In this document: positions 59,851 through 64,000 of the stretch, in pieces
Layout: each line of letters starts with the position of its first letter
Position numbering within the stretch: the stretch's first letter is position 1
Source of the DNA: Owenia fusiformis
Lineage: Eukaryota > Annelida > Polychaeta > Sabellida > Oweniidae
NCBI GenBank assembly: GCA_903813345.2
Contig: CAIIXF020000007.1
Coordinates: forward strand, 25,469,564 to 25,533,563
Reading direction: 5' to 3'
Length of the DNA stretch: 64,000 bases
The notes under the pieces: model-generated
Databases searched by the model: none
The model's input: only the letters and a program-made list of their open reading frames with translations
Told to the model about the DNA's origin: nothing
Position numbers and translations under genes: made by a program

Positions 59851-60466
59851 TATAGCTGTAAAGTCGAGATCCGAAGTCATGTGAAAATGGAAAAGGAGTG
59901 GGTCAATAGTGGTGACTAAATGTATCACTTCCCTCTCGTCTACCTGGATAAGTGAACTTACAGGAAAAGTCTTAAATCTAAATAGACATACATATAGTAT
60001 GTCCTACAAAACAAAGGTGTTCGGCGTCAGTAAAATGACGGTGTTTGGCGCCGATCACAGTATCACAATCAACCTATTATTCTAACATACTATTTTTAAT
60101 CAGTGCATTTTAGCTTCATACTTATTTGTATTGATTGGGATATATTTCAAATTTATGATCAAATGTGTCATATTCTAATTTAAATATCAATAATTGATAT
60201 AACATAAAATTCTGAAACAAAGTAATTTGAAGTTTACAATGATATTAAATAAAAAAATCAATTGCAAGATTATGACATACAAATGGGTAGCAATCAAACT
60301 TTTAAAGTCGGCAGCACTATGGTGCTGCCCCCTTAATGAACTTCATCGAACTTTCTAAAAAACTCAATGAGTAGTTTGTGACGCAATAACAAGGGATAGA
60401 GGTCAACATATAAATCAATGAAGAGTAGGACCATAATTTGATAGGAACCCCTTCCCTTGTACACAT
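59851..60466. other. no gene; R3 repeat copy at 60400-60460
   Basis: AT-rich. 60410-60460 repeats the segment at 48620-48680. A GTGTTCGGCG/GTGTTTGGCG pair near 60020-60055 is an R2 trace. Confidence 0.4.
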
Positions 60467-60660
60467 GTGTCAAAACAGAATGATGACAAAAACGCTGTTC
60501 TAAATTTTTGAAATGGCTCTCTGTTATAATCACAAACGCTAATAGAATGTACTATTTATGTCAAAACAGAATGATGACAAAAACGCTGTTCTAAATTTTT
60601 GAAATGGCTCTCTGTAATAATCACAAACGCTAATAGAATGTATTATTTATGTCAAAACAG
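60467..60660 (+). repeat. 90-bp tandem duplication
   Basis: TCAAAACAGAATGATGACAA ... GAAATGGCTCTCTGT ... AATCACAAACGCTAATAGAA occurs twice in a row with a few base changes, followed by the start of a third copy. Confidence 0.85.
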
Positions 60661-61559
60661 GTCAGTTCAAGTAAAAAAGTTACTGAAATACCACGGTGGG
60701 CTATGATAGGGGGTATTTACCTTTTAGTACTTTTAATAAACTATTTTACTTCTACTTCTACTACCAATTTACTTAGTTTAGAAGAAGCATTATTCTCAAA
60801 ATTTGGAATATTCCACCCCTATGTTTTGCCTTTGTAGTGTTGTTTGGGGTAAAACTGAAGACTGGACAAATTTGGCAAGTCTTATATTACGGTGTCCAAC
60901 CCAAACGCTCTTACATGCCTGACGGCCGGAGCGTTTCATTACTGAAACTAAACAAAGAAACGCTCCGGAGTAGGAAAGCTGGCGGGCGGGAATGATGAGC
61001 CGTCTGACGATTTCCCCAAAAATGGGAATAAGAGGTATGAGTTACTTATTTCGAGTATAGCTTTCGATGGATGTGATATTCATGTTGCACTTGGCTGGCT
61101 GTTGACGTTTGAAGCAATTGGGAGCTGTACGAAGCAGTATAGTTATCACAATTCTTAAACGTATTTGTCACTCTACCGGTCAAAACCCCTTGTGATTAAT
61201 TGAGCCAAGCTTAGATCACCAAGTATATTTTGGTCAAATTTCGATGCTTCGACACACCATACATTATCGTAATTGTGATTTGATGACCGAAATTTCAGTC
61301 TTAAAAATGAGGACATTCTAATGTTCAAGAAACACTGCAACCTGGTTCACACAGTGAACTGGAAACGCTCCGGTACTAAGCTTAGTCTAGACTGGGAATA
61401 CTAAACTGATTTTATTCCAAGGTAGATATGTTTAGGAATTAGCTTGACTTTCCTTTTCAGGAAGAGAAAGAAAAGATCTATTATTTCCCTTGGCATCAAA
61501 AGAAGAAAGATTAATTCACATATAAACTTTTTGTTTTTTTGTCAATAGTTTTATATTTT
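60661..61559. other. no gene seen
   Basis: A 62-codon frame at 60649-60837 has a hydrophobic core but no homology I recognise. GGAGCGTTTC-type words recur at about 60926, 60960 and 61372 in both orientations, perhaps an old inverted element. Confidence 0.3.
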
Positions 61560-62640
61560 AGCACAGTTAGTTAGTTAGTTAGTAAAATATTTATTAAAGT
61601 CTCACACTGTAAACAATATACATACTAAAATAGCAATAATTAACAGTCCCGCCGGCTTCGGCGTATGAGACTCAAGAAAGCAATGTAAAAATATATCAAA
61701 AATATGCTCAGATGTAAAAGTTTTAAATATCATATTCTCTTCTATTGCACATTATTTAATGTATAGTTTTTGCCAATGGTCTTTGTAAAATAGAATTGTT
61801 CATAATTGAGCAGTGTTTAGCTAGACTAGGATAATGTATTAAAGTCAGTTATTTCATTTTTGCAAAGTTCAATAAAATCCCTTCGTGCACAAGTATGAAG
61901 ATCACAGTCAATGAGGATATGCATTTCATCTTCGACCCCTTGTCGACACATGCATAATCTTTCTTGAAGGGGAATACCTTGAAACCTGCCTGTTTCAACC
62001 TTCAGCGGTAAAGTTCCTGAGCGTAATCTTGCTAAGTTGCTGCGCTCGTGTTTATGCATGGAAATAGTTACATAGTGTTCTGGGTGTGAAGCATGGATTT
62101 TATGAAGCCGGTATACTCGTAGCTTATTACCATTTACAGGGTTACGGTTATCGTTCCACAATGCAGTATACCATGACTCGTGTTCTTTTGCAACGAGAAT
62201 TTCTTTGAATTGTTTCAATTGTATTTTTATGTTTCTTGTTTCAACATGAAAAAGATGTTCCGCTCCATAAGATTGCAGCATATTCAGGGTAGCTTCCTCC
62301 CATGAACTTCGCTTACGATAAGAGAATAGGTGGATTTTCTTCATCACTCTAGAATTGTCCATATTTTGTAGCCGACACCATGTACGTGCTATTTCGACTT
62401 TTAGCGTCGCTGATATGGGTAAGCATAAAAACATCATCTAATGTAGGCTTAAGTCGGGTAGTTGCACGTTTACAGGTTTGCACTGGGTCAAAAAGGATAA
62501 ATCTGTTCAAATCCTGTAAATGCTTTCTTGTAAATGTAACCAATAATGAGGTAAATGCATTAAAATATACAAAATGGCATTTACACATAAATGAACTACT
62601 GTGCATCAATGGGGATTTATTAAACTAAGATTAATGTGGC
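61560..62640 (-). mobile_element. non-LTR retrotransposon 3' end (ORF2 C-terminus)
   Basis: The minus-strand frame 62437-61826 has the pattern of a LINE ORF2 C-terminus: NLARLRSGTLPLKVETGRFQ, then RLCMCRQGVEDEMHILIDC (a Cys-x-Cys ... His ... Cys knuckle). A second frame (62609-62349; KRATTRLKPTLDDVFMLTHI) supplies the part before it after a frameshift. The 3' end is marked by an ACTA-type microsatellite (TTAGTTAGTTAGTTAGT at 61564-61582 on the plus strand). It is a 5'-truncated, inactive copy; the clade is not determined. Confidence 0.65.
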
Positions 62641-63144
62641 TAATGTGTTGGTGTATTTGTGGTGAAAACAAATAAGTTACATCATCGACTGAACGCATCC
62701 AACAAAAAGTTGCATTTACCATATTTATGTAAATACACAACATACCATTTATCAAAATCTGTGCTGATGTTCATTAATGCGCTGATGAGCATTTACGGCA
62801 CATCATTATAGCTTATCAGATTACAAGTAGGTCACAGTTGTAGTGTATGTAGTCGTATGTATATGAAGATTCGAAATAATGTCAGTTAAGATAGGGAGAC
62901 TTGTCTAAGATTTTTAAATTTCATTTCTGTAAACGGCCACACACCAACTATCAACATGATTCTACGAAATACGATGGTGAAAAGATTTGAGAAATGATGT
63001 ATGCATAGAACTTATCTTCATCACCTTTGTAAAAAGTAAGTATTTTACCATCTTCAGCATTTAAACTGTTTAAAAGTGGATTGAAGTTTATTATTCTTTT
63101 CATGAAACGTTTTTGTAGATACCTTAAAGTGTGACTCAAGACAA
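62641..63144. other. no gene seen
   Basis: AT-rich sequence between the LINE fragment and the satellite; nothing supported. Confidence 0.35.
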
Positions 63145-64000
63145 AACTTTGGTGACACAAGATAGAATCTTTCATAAAACAATTTAACGAGTATTATTAA
63201 ATCGTAACACAAGATAGAACTTATGTTGACACAGAATAGAACCTTTTATAATACAATTTAATAAGTATACCTTAAATTGTACCACAATATAGAACCTATG
63301 TTGACACAAGATACAACCTATGTTGACACAGGATAGAACCTAGGTTGACACAAGGTAGAACCTTTCATAAAACAATTTAACAAGTACTTTAAATCGTGAG
63401 ACAAGATAGAACCTATGTTGACACAGGATAGAACCTAGGTTGACACAAGGTAGAACCTTTCATAAAACAATTTAACACGTACTTTAAATCGTGACACAAG
63501 ATATAACCTATGTTGACACAGGATAGAACCTAGTTTGTCACAATATAGAACCTTTCAGAAAACAATATAACAAGTACTTTAAATCGTGACACAAGATAGA
63601 ACCTATGTTGACACAGGATAGAACCTAGTTTGTCACAATATAGAACCTTTCAGAAAACAATATAACAAGTACTTTAAATCGTGACACAAGATAGAACCTA
63701 TGTTGACACAGGATAGAACCTAGGTTGACACAAGGTAGAACCTTTCATAAAACAATTTAACACGTACTTTAAATCGTGACACAAGATATAACCTATGTTG
63801 ACACAGGATAGAACCTAGTTTGTCACAATATAGAACCTTTCAGAAAACAATATAATAAGTACTTTAAATCGTGACACAAGATAGAACCTATGTTGACACA
63901 GGATAGAACCTAGGTTGACACAAAGTAGAACCTTTCATAAAACAATTTAACACGTACTTTAAATCGTGACACAAGATAGAACCTATGTTGACACAGGATA
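63145..64000. repeat. 95-bp satellite, array continues past window end
   Basis: AAATCGTGA(C/G) recurs at 63391, 63486, 63581, 63676, 63771, 63866 and 63961, an exact 95-bp period. Diverged units begin about 63145. Inside each unit the ~20-bp word GACACA(A/G)GATAGAACCTA is itself repeated three times. Two unit variants exist (GGTTGACACAAGGTAGAACC and GTTTGTCACAATATAGAACC). The last unit is cut by the end of the window. Confidence 0.93.

Noticed and set aside
60649-60837. 62-residue hydrophobic peptide frame
   Set aside because: It starts within the 90-bp tandem duplication, has no recognised family and no neighbouring exon; probably chance.
63145-64000. CRISPR-like array
   Set aside because: Units are directly adjacent with no unique spacers, and the setting is a eukaryotic genome; this is a tandem satellite.

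Overview
The window looks like nuclear DNA from a marine invertebrate animal (a bilaterian; hemichordate, cephalochordate, brachiopod, annelid or mollusc would all fit, and I cannot decide between them from sequence alone). The reasons are spliced genes with GT-AG introns of about 0.1-2 kb, protein sequences close to vertebrate CAPN7 and FBXL18, AT-rich non-coding DNA, many short inverted-repeat transposons, minisatellites, poly-G runs and broken LINEs. There is no bacterial operon structure, CRISPR array or virus.

Left part (1-27 kb): a complete 20-exon calpain-7 gene (CAPN7, minus strand, CDS 15653 to 3546, 824 residues, catalytic Cys/His/Asn all present) lies head to head with a 10-exon F-box/LRR gene (FBXL18, plus strand, CDS 16111 to 26868). 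Only 457 bp separate the two ATG codons, so they probably share a promoter. Both genes carry a minisatellite that starts inside the last bases of an exon and multiplies the authentic 5' splice site: about 12 copies of a 30-bp unit at CAPN7 exon 16, and 36 donors at exact 51-bp spacing at FBXL18 exon 5. A degenerate repeat also spreads from the CAPN7 stop codon into its 3' UTR.

Middle (27-49 kb): a transposon-rich stretch with a 5.8-kb CACTA-like element holding nested elements, a small two-exon gene of unknown function (35135-37829), a class A peptide-type GPCR broken by one reading-frame shift (42265-40933, minus), a possible first coding exon (40531), and several non-autonomous DNA transposons. 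Four element copies of three sequence families (9768, 30299, 43205 and 54419) all begin with 5'-CAC and are flanked by perfect 5-bp target duplications. This is the signature of Transib/RAG-like elements, with hAT5 as the main alternative.

Right part (49-64 kb): an eight-exon gene on the minus strand (56656 to 49393) for a type I membrane receptor with signal peptide, two C-type lectin domains, one membrane segment and a basic cytoplasmic tail. It is followed by a 5'-truncated L1-like LINE, a scrambled mariner transposase remnant, a second LINE 3' end on the minus strand, and a 95-bp satellite that runs off the window end. The genes do not form a pathway; the unifying theme is a repeat-loaded genome in which tandem arrays and foldback elements sit at, or very near, exon boundaries.
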